Assembly (NCBI RefSeq): GCF_006716565.1
Contig: NZ_VFPG01000001.1
Coordinates: 3,596,001-3,660,000, forward strand
Origin: Nocardia bhagyanarayanae
GTDB lineage: Bacteria; Actinomycetota; Actinomycetes; Mycobacteriales; Mycobacteriaceae
Reading direction: 5' to 3'
DNA length: 64,000 nt
How positions within the stretch are numbered: position 1 is the first letter of the stretch; the number at the start of each line of letters is the position of its first letter. Position numbers and translations under genes: made by a program. Below, one piece after another: positions 36,433-43,964 of the stretch. A model generated the notes under the pieces. It was not told the origin of the DNA and ran no database searches. It worked only from the letters and a program-made list of their open reading frames with translations.

Positions 36433-36448
36433 GTGGCATGAATGCCAC
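36433..36448. promoter_or_regulatory. Palindrome between GlxA regulator and DUF6010 gene
   Basis: GTGGCAT-GA-ATGCCAC is a perfect 7-2-7 inverted repeat 66 bases upstream of the DUF6010 start and 102 bases upstream of the regulator start. It is a probable operator; the adjacent GlxA-type protein is the obvious candidate to bind it. Confidence 0.5.
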
Positions 36449-36514
36449 TGGGCGGCGCGGCGACGGTTGCCTAACTTCGGTGGCGATCTCGTTCGCTTTC
36501 CCAGGAGTCGTCCA

Positions 36515-36940
36515 ATGACCTACCTCGCCCCGCTGCTCGTCGGCGTCGTCTACATCACGCTGATGTCCCTGATCCGCGAACCCCATCGCCGCCACTTCAA
36601 CGCCATCATGGTGGCGGGCGCGGGCGCGGCGTATCTCAGCGGCGGCGGGTTCGCCGCGTGGGAGTTCGCGTTCACGGCGGTCGTGACCTACTGCGCCTAC
36701 CGCGGTCTGCGGTCGTGGACGTTCATCGGCATCGCCTGGTTGCTGCACACCGCGTGGGACTTCCTGCACCACCTCCAGGGGAGTCCGATCGTCCCCTTCC
36801 TGCACGACTCGTCCCTCGGCTGCGCGCTCTGCGACCCCGTCATCGCCCTGTGGTGTCTGCGCGGCGGGCCCGATGTAATCGCCTGGGGCCGCAGCCGGAT
36901 CCGCGCGCTCGTCTCGCGGGAGCCGGTGCGCGCGTCATAG
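36515..36940 (+). CDS. DUF6010 membrane protein
   Basis: This 141-residue protein has four or five short hydrophobic helices with conserved REPHRRHFNAIMVAGAGAAYLSGGGF, YCAYRGL, LLHTAWDFLHH and SSLGCALCDPVIALWC blocks, as in DUF6010. Paired Cys and His residues in the second half could bind a metal. The ATG at 36515 has AGGAG 8 bases upstream. DUF6010 genes are often next to GlxA-type regulators, as here. Function is unknown. Confidence 0.75.
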   Translation: MTYLAPLLVGVVYITLMSLIREPHRRHFNAIMVAGAGAAYLSGGGFAAWEFAFTAVVTYCAYRGLRSWTFIGIAWLLHTAWDFLHHLQGSPIVPFLHDSSLGCALCDPVIALWCLRGGPDVIAWGRSRIRALVSREPVRAS

Positions 36941-37009
36941 CGTGCGCTCGACCCCGTTTCACCTGGGTTTCGCCGGGTAACCGGCCACCGAACGGGAGGT
37001 GAGAGGCAC

Positions 37010-37447
37010 ATGACCCATACGACAGACGCGCGGCCCGTGGCATCGCAAGCGCGACCCGCACCGGATACGCGTTCGGTCGCCGAACTCGTCGACGATGCGA
37101 CCACGCAGCTCACGCGGCTGGTTCGCGACGAAATGCAATTGGCCCGGCTGGAGATGCAGGACAAGACGAAAGGCATCGCCAAGGGCGCCGGCCTCGCGGG
37201 GGCGGGCAGCCTGCTGGCGTTCTACGGTGGCGCGGCCTTGATCGCGGCCGCGGTGCTGGCGTTGGCGATCCCGCTGCCGGATTGGGCGGCGGCGCTGATC
37301 GTCGGCGTGGTCCTGCTGGCCGCCGGCGGTGTGCTGGCGCTGGTCGGCAAGAAGACGGTGACCGAGGCCGCGCCGCCGGTGCCGAGCGAGGCAATGGAAG
37401 GCGTCCGCGACGATGTCGACGCCGTCAAGAAGAGGAGCCGACGATGA
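37010..37447 (+). CDS. Phage_holin_3_6 (DUF1469) family membrane protein
   Basis: This 145-residue protein has an amphipathic N-terminal helix (VAELVDDATTQLTRLVRDEMQLARLEM) followed by two membrane helices and a charged tail, the layout of PF07332. Despite the family name it is not a phage lysis protein; members are common in actinobacterial envelope operons. GGGAGG precedes the ATG. Its stop overlaps the next ATG (ATGA), the first of two couplings in a three-gene operon. Confidence 0.85.
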   Translation: MTHTTDARPVASQARPAPDTRSVAELVDDATTQLTRLVRDEMQLARLEMQDKTKGIAKGAGLAGAGSLLAFYGGAALIAAAVLALAIPLPDWAAALIVGVVLLAAGGVLALVGKKTVTEAAPPVPSEAMEGVRDDVDAVKKRSRR

Positions 37448-37884
37448 GCGGTGGCGGACGACCGAACATTCCCAACGGATCCGACGCCCTGCGGAAGGAT
37501 CGAGACCAAGCGCGGCAGCGACTCGGCGAGACGGTCGAGGAGCTGACCGGCAAGTTCGACATCCCGGGCCGCGTCGAGGACAAGGCGCACGAGACCGCGG
37601 ACGCGGCGCGTCACCGGGTCGCGGACGCCAAGCAGCACGCGCGCGACACCGCGGACGCGGCGCGTCACCGGGTCGCCGACGCGAAGCAGCACGCGCACGA
37701 CACCGCGGAACAGGCGCGCGCCCAGGTAGAGCACCTGGTCGACCGCGCCTCCAAAGCGCAGGAACCGGTGATCCACAAGGGCAAGCAGTTGGTGGGCGCG
37801 GCCCGCATGCGGCCCGCGCCGATCGCGGCGGCCGCTGTCGGCGCGGTGGTGTTGTTCTGGTGGATGCGGCGGAGGCGGGCATGA
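37444..37884 (+). CDS. DUF3618 family protein with tandem helical repeats
   Basis: The N-terminus has the DUF3618 core (RKDRDQARQRLGETVEELTGKFDIPGR). Two nearly identical 18-residue repeats (units beginning ETADAARHRVADAKQHA) and part of a third follow, then a C-terminal membrane helix (APIAAAAVGAVVLFWWM) and RRRRA. The repeats predict a long amphipathic helix like LEA or apolipoprotein segments, suiting membrane-surface association. Starts and stops overlap both neighbours. Confidence 0.85.
   Translation: MSGGGRPNIPNGSDALRKDRDQARQRLGETVEELTGKFDIPGRVEDKAHETADAARHRVADAKQHARDTADAARHRVADAKQHAHDTAEQARAQVEHLVDRASKAQEPVIHKGKQLVGAARMRPAPIAAAAVGAVVLFWWMRRRRA
37591..37698 (+). repeat. Two tandem 54-bp repeats inside the DUF3618 gene
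   Basis: Units 37591-37644 and 37645-37698 differ at only a few positions and encode the 18-residue helical repeats. Near-identity at silent sites suggests recent duplication or gene conversion; copy number may vary between strains. Confidence 0.85.
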
Positions 37885-38141
37885 CGGCTCTCTACAAACC
37901 CCTCGGCATGATCGTGGGCGTGCTCGGCGGCGTCGCGGCCAACGCGGTGTTCACCCAGGTGTGGCGCCGGGTCAGCGGCGAGGAGGAGGCGCCGAGCGCC
38001 ACGGCGCGCGAATACGGCTGGCGCGAAGTGCTCGTCGCCGCCGCGTTGCAGGGCGCCATCTTCGGCTTGGTGAAGGCCGCCGTCGATCGCGCGGGCGCGA
38101 CGGGATACCAGCGCCTGACGGGCACCTGGCCCGACAAATAG
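37881..38141 (+). CDS. DUF4235 membrane protein
   Basis: This 86-residue protein has a helix near the N-terminus (LGMIVGVLGGVAANAVFTQVW), a Trp/Arg-rich loop and a second helix (VLVAAALQGAIFGLVKAAVDRAGA), as in DUF4235. Its ATG overlaps the DUF3618 stop (ATGA). The holin-like/DUF3618/DUF4235 trio is a recurrent actinobacterial cassette of unknown function, probably related to envelope stress. Confidence 0.82.
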   Translation: MTALYKPLGMIVGVLGGVAANAVFTQVWRRVSGEEEAPSATAREYGWREVLVAAALQGAIFGLVKAAVDRAGATGYQRLTGTWPDK

Positions 38142-38147
38142 CGGATC

Positions 38148-38184
38148 CGGCGAATCCGGGCGGGTCAGCCGCGCGGATTCGCCG
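38148..38184. terminator. Bidirectional terminator spanning a convergent gene end
   Basis: CGGCGAATCCG (38148-38158) and CGGATTCGCCG (38174-38184) form a perfect 11-bp stem with a 15-base loop. The right arm is the 3' coding end of the TetR gene, so the element serves both convergent operons. Confidence 0.65.
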
Positions 38185-38782
38185 ATGCGCGAAGGGCTTC
38201 GAACAGGCGCACGCAGCGCGCCGTCATCTCGTCGGGGGAGTGCTGCGGGTGCTCGCCCCACCACGAGACGACGGTGGACACGATGCTGAACCAGATCGCG
38301 ACCAGCAGCGAGTGATCCTCCGCGTCGGTCACCGCGGCATCGGCGAGCACCTGAGCCGAACCCTCGGCGCCCATCGCGTTCAAGGCTTTCTGATAGCCGC
38401 GCGCCAGCTCGGCCGCCGGACCACCGGCTGGCAACGTGCTGTCGTAGACGATCTTCCAGTTCTGCACCCGCCCATCGATGGCGGTGAAGATCGCGGCCAG
38501 CGTGGCCAGGGCCTTACCCTCCGCTCCCGAAACGGCCTGGGCCGCGGAGACCGCCGCGACCAGCCCGTCGCCCGCGCGGCGTACGCAGGCGGCGTGCAGA
38601 CCGTCCCTGGAGCCGAAGTAGTTGTAGATCAACGGTTTCGACACACCGGCCGCGGCCGCGATATCGGCGACCGAGGCCTTCGCGTAGCCGCGGTCACCGA
38701 ATTCCACGGTGGCAATGTCGAGGATCTGCTGCTCGCGCCGTTCCCGCGGCACGCCTTTGGTGCCCGCCTTGCTCAGCGTCAT
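38165..38782 (-). CDS. TetR family regulator
   Basis: This 205-residue regulator has a clear N-terminal helix-turn-helix (EQQILDIATVEFGDRGYAKASVADIAAAAGVSKPLIYNYF). Its ATG at 38782 overlaps the stop of the AgpS-like gene (ATGA), so the two are coupled. The palindrome before that gene is its likely operator. The ligand is unknown but may be a lipid or acyl compound, given the genes around it. Confidence 0.9.
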   Translation of the reverse strand: MTLSKAGTKGVPRERREQQILDIATVEFGDRGYAKASVADIAAAAGVSKPLIYNYFGSRDGLHAACVRRAGDGLVAAVSAAQAVSGAEGKALATLAAIFTAIDGRVQNWKIVYDSTLPAGGPAAELARGYQKALNAMGAEGSAQVLADAAVTDAEDHSLLVAIWFSIVSTVVSWWGEHPQHSPDEMTARCVRLFEALRASANPRG

Positions 38783-40398
38783 GCGCCGTCCCGCCCGATC
38801 GGATCGATCAGCACGCCTGGGTTGAGAATCCCGGCCGGGTCGAGTGTCGACTTCGCCGAGCGCAGTGCGGCGGCGAACGGCTCCGGGCGCTGCCGGTCGT
38901 ACCACGGCCGATGGTCGCGGCCGACCGCGTGATGGTGGGTGATGGTGCCGCCCGATGCCGCCAGCGCTTCGGAGACCGCCGCTTTGATCTCGTCCCACTG
39001 CTCCACGGTCCGCCCCCAGTGCCCCGCGGCGTAGATGCCGAAATACGGTGCGGGACCGTCGGGATAGACGTGGGTGAACCGGCAGGTGACCACCCCCGTC
39101 ACGCCGAGCGTCTCGAAGGCGGAGGTCGCCGCTCGCAGCACGGCCGCGCGCAGGTCGTCGAAACGGTCCCAGGTACAAGCCGTTTCGAAGGTCTCCACGA
39201 TCATGGACTGCGCCGCGAGCGCGTCGCGCTGATAGGGCATCCGCAGGAACGCCGAACGCCAGGTGTCCGCCGCGCCGCCGCTCGCCTTCCGCTCGGCCGC
39301 GTCGGTGCTGCGCACCCCGTCGGGGAAGCGGCCGCCGTGGTCGCGGCAGATCCGCACCGCCCACCGCATCGGCTCGTCGACGGGGTGATCCGCGGACTCG
39401 AAGCCGAGAACCAGAACGCCGCCCGCGGAACTGGTTCCGGCGTTGAGGAACGCCTCCACCGGATCGAGCAACCGGCAATTGGCCGGGAACAAGCCGGATT
39501 GCGCGATGGTCCTCGTCGCGGCGACGGCCTCGGCGTAGTCGTCGAAGACCACCGACGCGCCCGCCCGCCAGCGCGGCCGGTCCTGCAACCGCATCCACGC
39601 CTCGGTGATCACGCCGAGCGTGCCCTCGGAGCCAAGGAACATCCGGTCCGGCGATGGCCCCGCGCCCGACCCCGGCAGCCTGCGCGATTCGCTGACGCCG
39701 ATCGGTGTGACGACCCGCATGGACTCGACCAGGTCGTCGATGTGGGTGTAGACGGTTGCGTAGTGGCCGCCCGCGCGCGTGGCCAGCCAGCCGCCGAGAC
39801 TGGAGAACTCGAACGACTGCGGAAAGTGGCGCAGCGACAGATCGTGCCGGCGCAGCGCGTCCTCCAACGCGGGCCCCAGGATGCCCGCCTGGATGCGCGC
39901 GGCTCGGCTCGTGCGGTCGATCTCGAGCACCTGGTTCAGGCCGCTCAGATCCACCGCCACCGTCGCGGGATATTCGGCGGCGCAACGAGGTTCGACGCCA
40001 CCGACCACCGACGTGCCGCCGCCGAACGGAATCGCCGCCACCCCGGCGCCGGTGCACCAGTCGAGAATGTCGATCACGTCCCGCTCGGTGCGTGGGCGCA
40101 CGACCTGATCGACCACGTGGTCGACGCGGCCGAGCAGGCTGCGCACCACGTCGCGGAAGGCCTGCCCGTGCGAGTGCGCCACGCGATCGACCGGACCCTC
40201 GGATGCCAACGGCGCCAACGTATCCGGCACCCGGACCCGTGGCGCCGGTAGTTCCAGCGACGACGGATCGGGCGCCTCGTGCACGGTGAGGTCCGCGTCG
40301 GGCAGCAGGGCCGCCACCCGGCGGGTCAACGCCGCGCGCTCCGCGCCGGTCACGGCGTCCGCCACGGTTCCCCAGCCCCACCACGATCGCGTCGCCAT
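38779..40398 (-). CDS. FAD-binding oxidase, alkyl-DHAP synthase (AgpS)-like
   Basis: This 539-residue PCMH-type flavoprotein begins MATRSWWGWG, the AgpS hallmark. It has the FAD-binding segment AIPFGGGTSVVGGV and the GSEGTLGVITEAW motif, and near the C-terminus an HHHAVGRDHRPWY block, the His-rich active-site loop of alkylglycerone-phosphate synthases. Homologues in mycobacteria are annotated AgpS, but true ether-lipid synthesis there is unproven; oxidation of a hydroxy acid or lipid is an alternative. ATG 40398 is preceded by GAGAGGA. Confidence 0.85.
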   Translation of the reverse strand: MATRSWWGWGTVADAVTGAERAALTRRVAALLPDADLTVHEAPDPSSLELPAPRVRVPDTLAPLASEGPVDRVAHSHGQAFRDVVRSLLGRVDHVVDQVVRPRTERDVIDILDWCTGAGVAAIPFGGGTSVVGGVEPRCAAEYPATVAVDLSGLNQVLEIDRTSRAARIQAGILGPALEDALRRHDLSLRHFPQSFEFSSLGGWLATRAGGHYATVYTHIDDLVESMRVVTPIGVSESRRLPGSGAGPSPDRMFLGSEGTLGVITEAWMRLQDRPRWRAGASVVFDDYAEAVAATRTIAQSGLFPANCRLLDPVEAFLNAGTSSAGGVLVLGFESADHPVDEPMRWAVRICRDHGGRFPDGVRSTDAAERKASGGAADTWRSAFLRMPYQRDALAAQSMIVETFETACTWDRFDDLRAAVLRAATSAFETLGVTGVVTCRFTHVYPDGPAPYFGIYAAGHWGRTVEQWDEIKAAVSEALAASGGTITHHHAVGRDHRPWYDRQRPEPFAAALRSAKSTLDPAGILNPGVLIDPIGRDGA

Positions 40399-40437
40399 CC
40401 GCGTCCTCTCCACGATTCGAATTGACTCGATGGTAAA

Positions 40438-40452
40438 TTAACTCTGAGTCAG
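40438..40452. promoter_or_regulatory. Probable TetR operator before the AgpS-TetR operon
   Basis: TTAACTC-T-GAGTCAG is an imperfect 7-1-7 palindrome, 40 bases before the AgpS-like start and overlapping the SDR stop. A second TGACTC half-site (40423-40428) is inverted relative to GAGTCA (40446-40451). Confidence 0.45.
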
Positions 40453-41378
40453 TTCACAACCGTCCGGTCCGCCCTGATGCGCTGTTCCAGGCGGTTCGTC
40501 AGCGAGCGCACCCGCTCGTCGGTGCTGAGCTGCTGGTCGAGAACCACGTTCAGCGCGCCGCGCAGCATGGCGTACGGCTCCCAGCCCGCGGGCGCGATCG
40601 TGCGCGGTGCGCGCCGGGCGATGCCGTCGGCGATGGACGCGGCGGCCTCGGCGGCGCTGATCCGCTTGTTCAGCGGCCACGGCAGCAGGTCGCCGAATTC
40701 CGCGCCCATGTCGTCGTCATCGAGGGTGCCGTGCGTCATCTCGGTATCGACGACGCCGAAATAGGCGACGCCCGCGGTCGCGCCCGAGGCGGCGAGCTCG
40801 ACGCGCAGCGCCCTGCCGAACTGCTCGACGCCCGCCTTGCTCACCATGTACGGCGAGCCGCCCATCCCCGGCGCAAACGCCGCGCAGGACGACACGACGA
40901 CCACGTGCCCGCGCGCGGCGACGATGTCGTCGAGAGCCGGGTGGATGGTGTTGAAGACGCCCGTCAGGTTCACGGCCAGGACGCGGTCGAAATCCGCCGG
41001 ATCCATCAGCCGGATGCTCGATGGTTTCGGCACGATGCCCGCGTTGGCCACGACGACGTCGATGCCGCCGAAGTGCTCGCGCACCCGGGCGATCGCGTCC
41101 CGCGTGTCCGCGCGATCCGCCACATCGGCTCGCATGCCGATCGCCCGACCGCCGAGCCGTGCCGCGGCGGCGTCGGCCGCCGCGCCGTCGATGTCGACCA
41201 GCGCGACCCGCGCGCCTCGCTCGCGCAGCAGCCGGGCGAGGGCGAACCCGATGCCGGTCGCCCCGCCGGTGATCACCACGACCTTGCCCGCCACGTCGTA
41301 CTGTTCCGGGCTGCGGGCCAGCGCGGCGGGAACCGCTCGCAACAGCTGTCGCACGGTGTGGAAGGTGTTCGCGCTCAT
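40449..41378 (-). CDS. Short-chain dehydrogenase/reductase (SadH-like)
   Basis: This 309-residue SDR has the cofactor motif TGGATGIG, NAG in VVVANAGI, the catalytic Ser in VVVSSCAAF and YxxxK in SPYMVSKAG. It has an N-terminal extension of about 30 residues (TVRQLLRAVPAALAR) and a C-terminal extension, as in SDRs placed next to Baeyer-Villiger monooxygenases in mycobacteria. The ATG at 41378 overlaps the monooxygenase stop (ATGA). It probably interconverts an alcohol and a ketone before or after the monooxygenase step. Confidence 0.9.
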   Translation of the reverse strand: MSANTFHTVRQLLRAVPAALARSPEQYDVAGKVVVITGGATGIGFALARLLRERGARVALVDIDGAAADAAAARLGGRAIGMRADVADRADTRDAIARVREHFGGIDVVVANAGIVPKPSSIRLMDPADFDRVLAVNLTGVFNTIHPALDDIVAARGHVVVVSSCAAFAPGMGGSPYMVSKAGVEQFGRALRVELAASGATAGVAYFGVVDTEMTHGTLDDDDMGAEFGDLLPWPLNKRISAAEAAASIADGIARRAPRTIAPAGWEPYAMLRGALNVVLDQQLSTDERVRSLTNRLEQRIRADRTVVN

Positions 41379-42853
41379 CGCGGACTCGATTCGTAGGACT
41401 CGGCGTCGAATTCGGCGACCCGGCGCCGATATTGGAAGCTCCAATCCGGATACAGACCGGCGTTACGGCCGTCGGCGGTGGTGTAGTAGCTATCGCAGCC
41501 GCCTTTCAGCCAGACGGTCTCCCTGCTGCGTTCCTCCATCTCGTTCAGGAAAGACCGCTGCACGCCGGGACGCACCTCGACGCGCCGGATACCCTTGGCG
41601 CGCATCGTCTTCAGGGCGTCCACGATGTAGCCGATCTGCCCCTCGATCATGTAGATGGCCGACTGGTTGCCCGCCGCGCCGAACGGACCCAGCGTGCAGA
41701 ACATGTTCGGGAATCCGGCGGCGGCCGCCCCGAGATAGCTGCCGGGACGTTCCCGGTACGCCTCGGCGATCGAGCGGCCGTCCTTGCCGACGATCCGCTC
41801 GTACAACTGCGGCAGCGGACCGAAACCGGTGCCCCACACGATGGTGTCGACCGGGTACTCCGCGCCCGTGTCGGTGACGATCGACCGCGGCCGGATCTCC
41901 GCGATGCGCTCGGTCACCACCTCGACGTTGTCCCTGGTGAGCGCCGGATAGTACGCGTCGGAGAAGATGGCGCGCTTGCAGCCGATCATGTAGTCGGGGG
42001 TCAGCTTCTCGCGCAGCGCGGGATCGTCGACCTGCCGGTGCAGCTGCCACCGCGACAGCGCCTGGAACGGGTGCCGGAACCGCCGATCCACGAACCCGAC
42101 CAGCCCGAAGCTCTCGATTCCGGCGAAGTACGCGCCGCGGATCGCCTTGCCGAGCACCGGCATTCGCCGCAGCAGCGCCCGCTCGACGGCGTGCGTGCGC
42201 CGGTCCATCCGGGAGACGATCCACGGCGCGGAGCGCTGGAACACCGTGAGCCGCCCCACGATCGGCTGGATCTCCGGGATGAACTGCACCGCGGACGCGC
42301 CCGTCCCGATCACGGCGACGCGCTCGCCGGTGAGGTCGTGCTCGTGATCCCAGTGCAGCGAATGGAACTGCGTGCCCTCGAAATCGCCGAGCCCGGGGAA
42401 GTCCGGAATCTTGGCCTCGCTGAACGGGCCGACCGCCGAGATCAGCACGTCGGCCGTGAGCTCGCCCCGCTCCGTCTCGATACGCCAGCGCAGCGCGTCC
42501 TCGTCCCACCGCGCGCGGACCAGCGGGGTGTCGAATCGCATGTGCCGCACCACATCGTGCCGCTCGGCCACCGAGCGCAAGTAGGCGAGGATCTCCGGCT
42601 GGGTTCCGTAGGTGCGCGACCAATCCGGGTTCGGCGCGAACGAATACGAGTACAGGTGCGAGGGCACGTCGCACGCGCAGCCCGGATAGGTGTTGGCCTG
42701 CCAGGTGCCGCCCAGGTCGCTCGCGCGCTCGAGCAGGACGAAGTCGTCGAAGCCCGCTTCGCGCAGCTTGACGGCGAGGCCGATGCCCGCGATGCCCGCG
42801 CCGATCACGACGATCGCGAGGTGCTGGGGGCCTGTTCCGCTGGGTGCGGCCAT
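41375..42853 (-). CDS. Flavin-containing Baeyer-Villiger-type monooxygenase
   Basis: This 492-residue protein has an N-terminal FAD motif (IGAGIAGIG), the class B fingerprint FxGxxxHxxxW as FEGTQFHSLHW at about 158-168, and a second nucleotide motif VIGTGASAVQF for NADPH. These enzymes insert oxygen next to a ketone to give an ester or lactone. It lies between an SDR and a 2Fe-2S reductase, in an operon that begins with a di-iron protein. MymA of M. tuberculosis is a distant analogue. Confidence 0.93.
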   Translation of the reverse strand: MAAPSGTGPQHLAIVVIGAGIAGIGLAVKLREAGFDDFVLLERASDLGGTWQANTYPGCACDVPSHLYSYSFAPNPDWSRTYGTQPEILAYLRSVAERHDVVRHMRFDTPLVRARWDEDALRWRIETERGELTADVLISAVGPFSEAKIPDFPGLGDFEGTQFHSLHWDHEHDLTGERVAVIGTGASAVQFIPEIQPIVGRLTVFQRSAPWIVSRMDRRTHAVERALLRRMPVLGKAIRGAYFAGIESFGLVGFVDRRFRHPFQALSRWQLHRQVDDPALREKLTPDYMIGCKRAIFSDAYYPALTRDNVEVVTERIAEIRPRSIVTDTGAEYPVDTIVWGTGFGPLPQLYERIVGKDGRSIAEAYRERPGSYLGAAAAGFPNMFCTLGPFGAAGNQSAIYMIEGQIGYIVDALKTMRAKGIRRVEVRPGVQRSFLNEMEERSRETVWLKGGCDSYYTTADGRNAGLYPDWSFQYRRRVAEFDAESYESSPR

Positions 42854-42893
42854 GAAGGGTCTTCCTTTCCGGAACGGGCGCCGTTGCCCGTGG

Positions 42894-43964
42894 TCAGAGA
42901 TCGAGGACGAGTTCGTCCCCGAGTGCGCGCGAAACGCAGGTCAGCATGGTGGAATCCCGCTCGGACTCCGTGAGCAGCCGGTCACGGTGGTCGATCTCGC
43001 CGTCGAGCACCCGCGTCTTGCAGGTGCCGCAGAAGCCCTGGCGGCACGAGAACGCCGTACCAGGCAGGACCCGCCGGATGGCGGACAGCGCGGATTCGTC
43101 GGCGCCGACCTCGACCGTTGCCCCCATGCGCCGCAACGTGATTCGGAACGGATGGCCGTCCTGGACGGGCAGCGGAGAGAACCGCTCGGTGTGCACCGAG
43201 GCGGTCGGGTCGGTGGCGGAGAGCACGCGCCGCGCGGATTCCATCAGCGGCGGTGGCCCGCAGACGTACACGGCGGCGCCGCGCGGCGCCTCGGTCATCA
43301 GGGCGTCGAGATGGGGGACGCCGAACTCGTCGTCCGGCCGCACTTCGAGGTGGCCGCCGCGGCAGCGTTCGAGTTCGCCGAGAAACGGCATGCTCGCCCG
43401 CGATCGCCCGAGGTAGATCAGCCGCCACGGCAGACCGCGGTGCGCGCACTCGGTGACCATCGGCAGGATCGGGGTGATGCCGATCCCGCCGGCGACGAAG
43501 AGGTACGCGGGTGCGGTGACGAAGGTGAAGGCGTTGCGCGGCCCACGGATCCGCAGCAGGTCGCCTTCCCGGAGCTCGTGCAGCTCGCGCGAACCGCCGT
43601 CGCCATCGGCGATGCGGCGCACCGCGATTCGGTACTGCACCCGGCTCGCGGGGTCGCCGGTGAGCGAGTACTGGCGCTGCCGTCCGGACGGCAGGAACAC
43701 ATCGATGTGCGCGCCGGGAATCCAGGTCGGCAGCTCGGCCCCGGTGGGCGACCGCAGCGTCAGGCTCACCACGTCCTCGGCCTCGACGACACGGGCGTCG
43801 ATCCGCAGCCGCATGTCGAAACCCGTGCGCCGCACCGGCTTCGGTCGCGACAGCAGCCCGGCTGTCGCTTCGGCGGTGAAGGCGCGTTTGTAGGCGTCGA
43901 GTAGCCCGGCCATGGCGCGGGCCGGAAGCGGCGGGCGGTAGCTCCCGGTCACGACGGCGCTCAC
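42894..43964 (-). CDS. Ferredoxin reductase with C-terminal 2Fe-2S domain
   Basis: This 356-residue electron-transfer protein has an FAD domain (RQYSLTGDP), an NAD(P)H domain (YLFVAGGIGITPILPM, VYVCGPPPLM) and a plant-type 2Fe-2S domain with C-x4-C-x2-C (CRQGFCGTC, about residue 306) and a fourth Cys near 344 (LTCVSRA). The GTG at 43964 overlaps the stop of the di-iron gene (GTGA). It is the obvious electron donor to that protein. Confidence 0.93.
   Translation of the reverse strand: MSAVVTGSYRPPLPARAMAGLLDAYKRAFTAEATAGLLSRPKPVRRTGFDMRLRIDARVVEAEDVVSLTLRSPTGAELPTWIPGAHIDVFLPSGRQRQYSLTGDPASRVQYRIAVRRIADGDGGSRELHELREGDLLRIRGPRNAFTFVTAPAYLFVAGGIGITPILPMVTECAHRGLPWRLIYLGRSRASMPFLGELERCRGGHLEVRPDDEFGVPHLDALMTEAPRGAAVYVCGPPPLMESARRVLSATDPTASVHTERFSPLPVQDGHPFRITLRRMGATVEVGADESALSAIRRVLPGTAFSCRQGFCGTCKTRVLDGEIDHRDRLLTESERDSTMLTCVSRALGDELVLDL

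Noticed and set aside
37010..37447. Prophage lysis gene suggested by the holin family name
   Set aside because: No endolysin, capsid or integrase nearby; PF07332 members are chromosomal in actinobacteria and here are coupled to DUF3618/DUF4235.
37591..37698. CRISPR-like repeat
   Set aside because: The units are adjacent without spacers, in frame and encode an 18-residue helical repeat.
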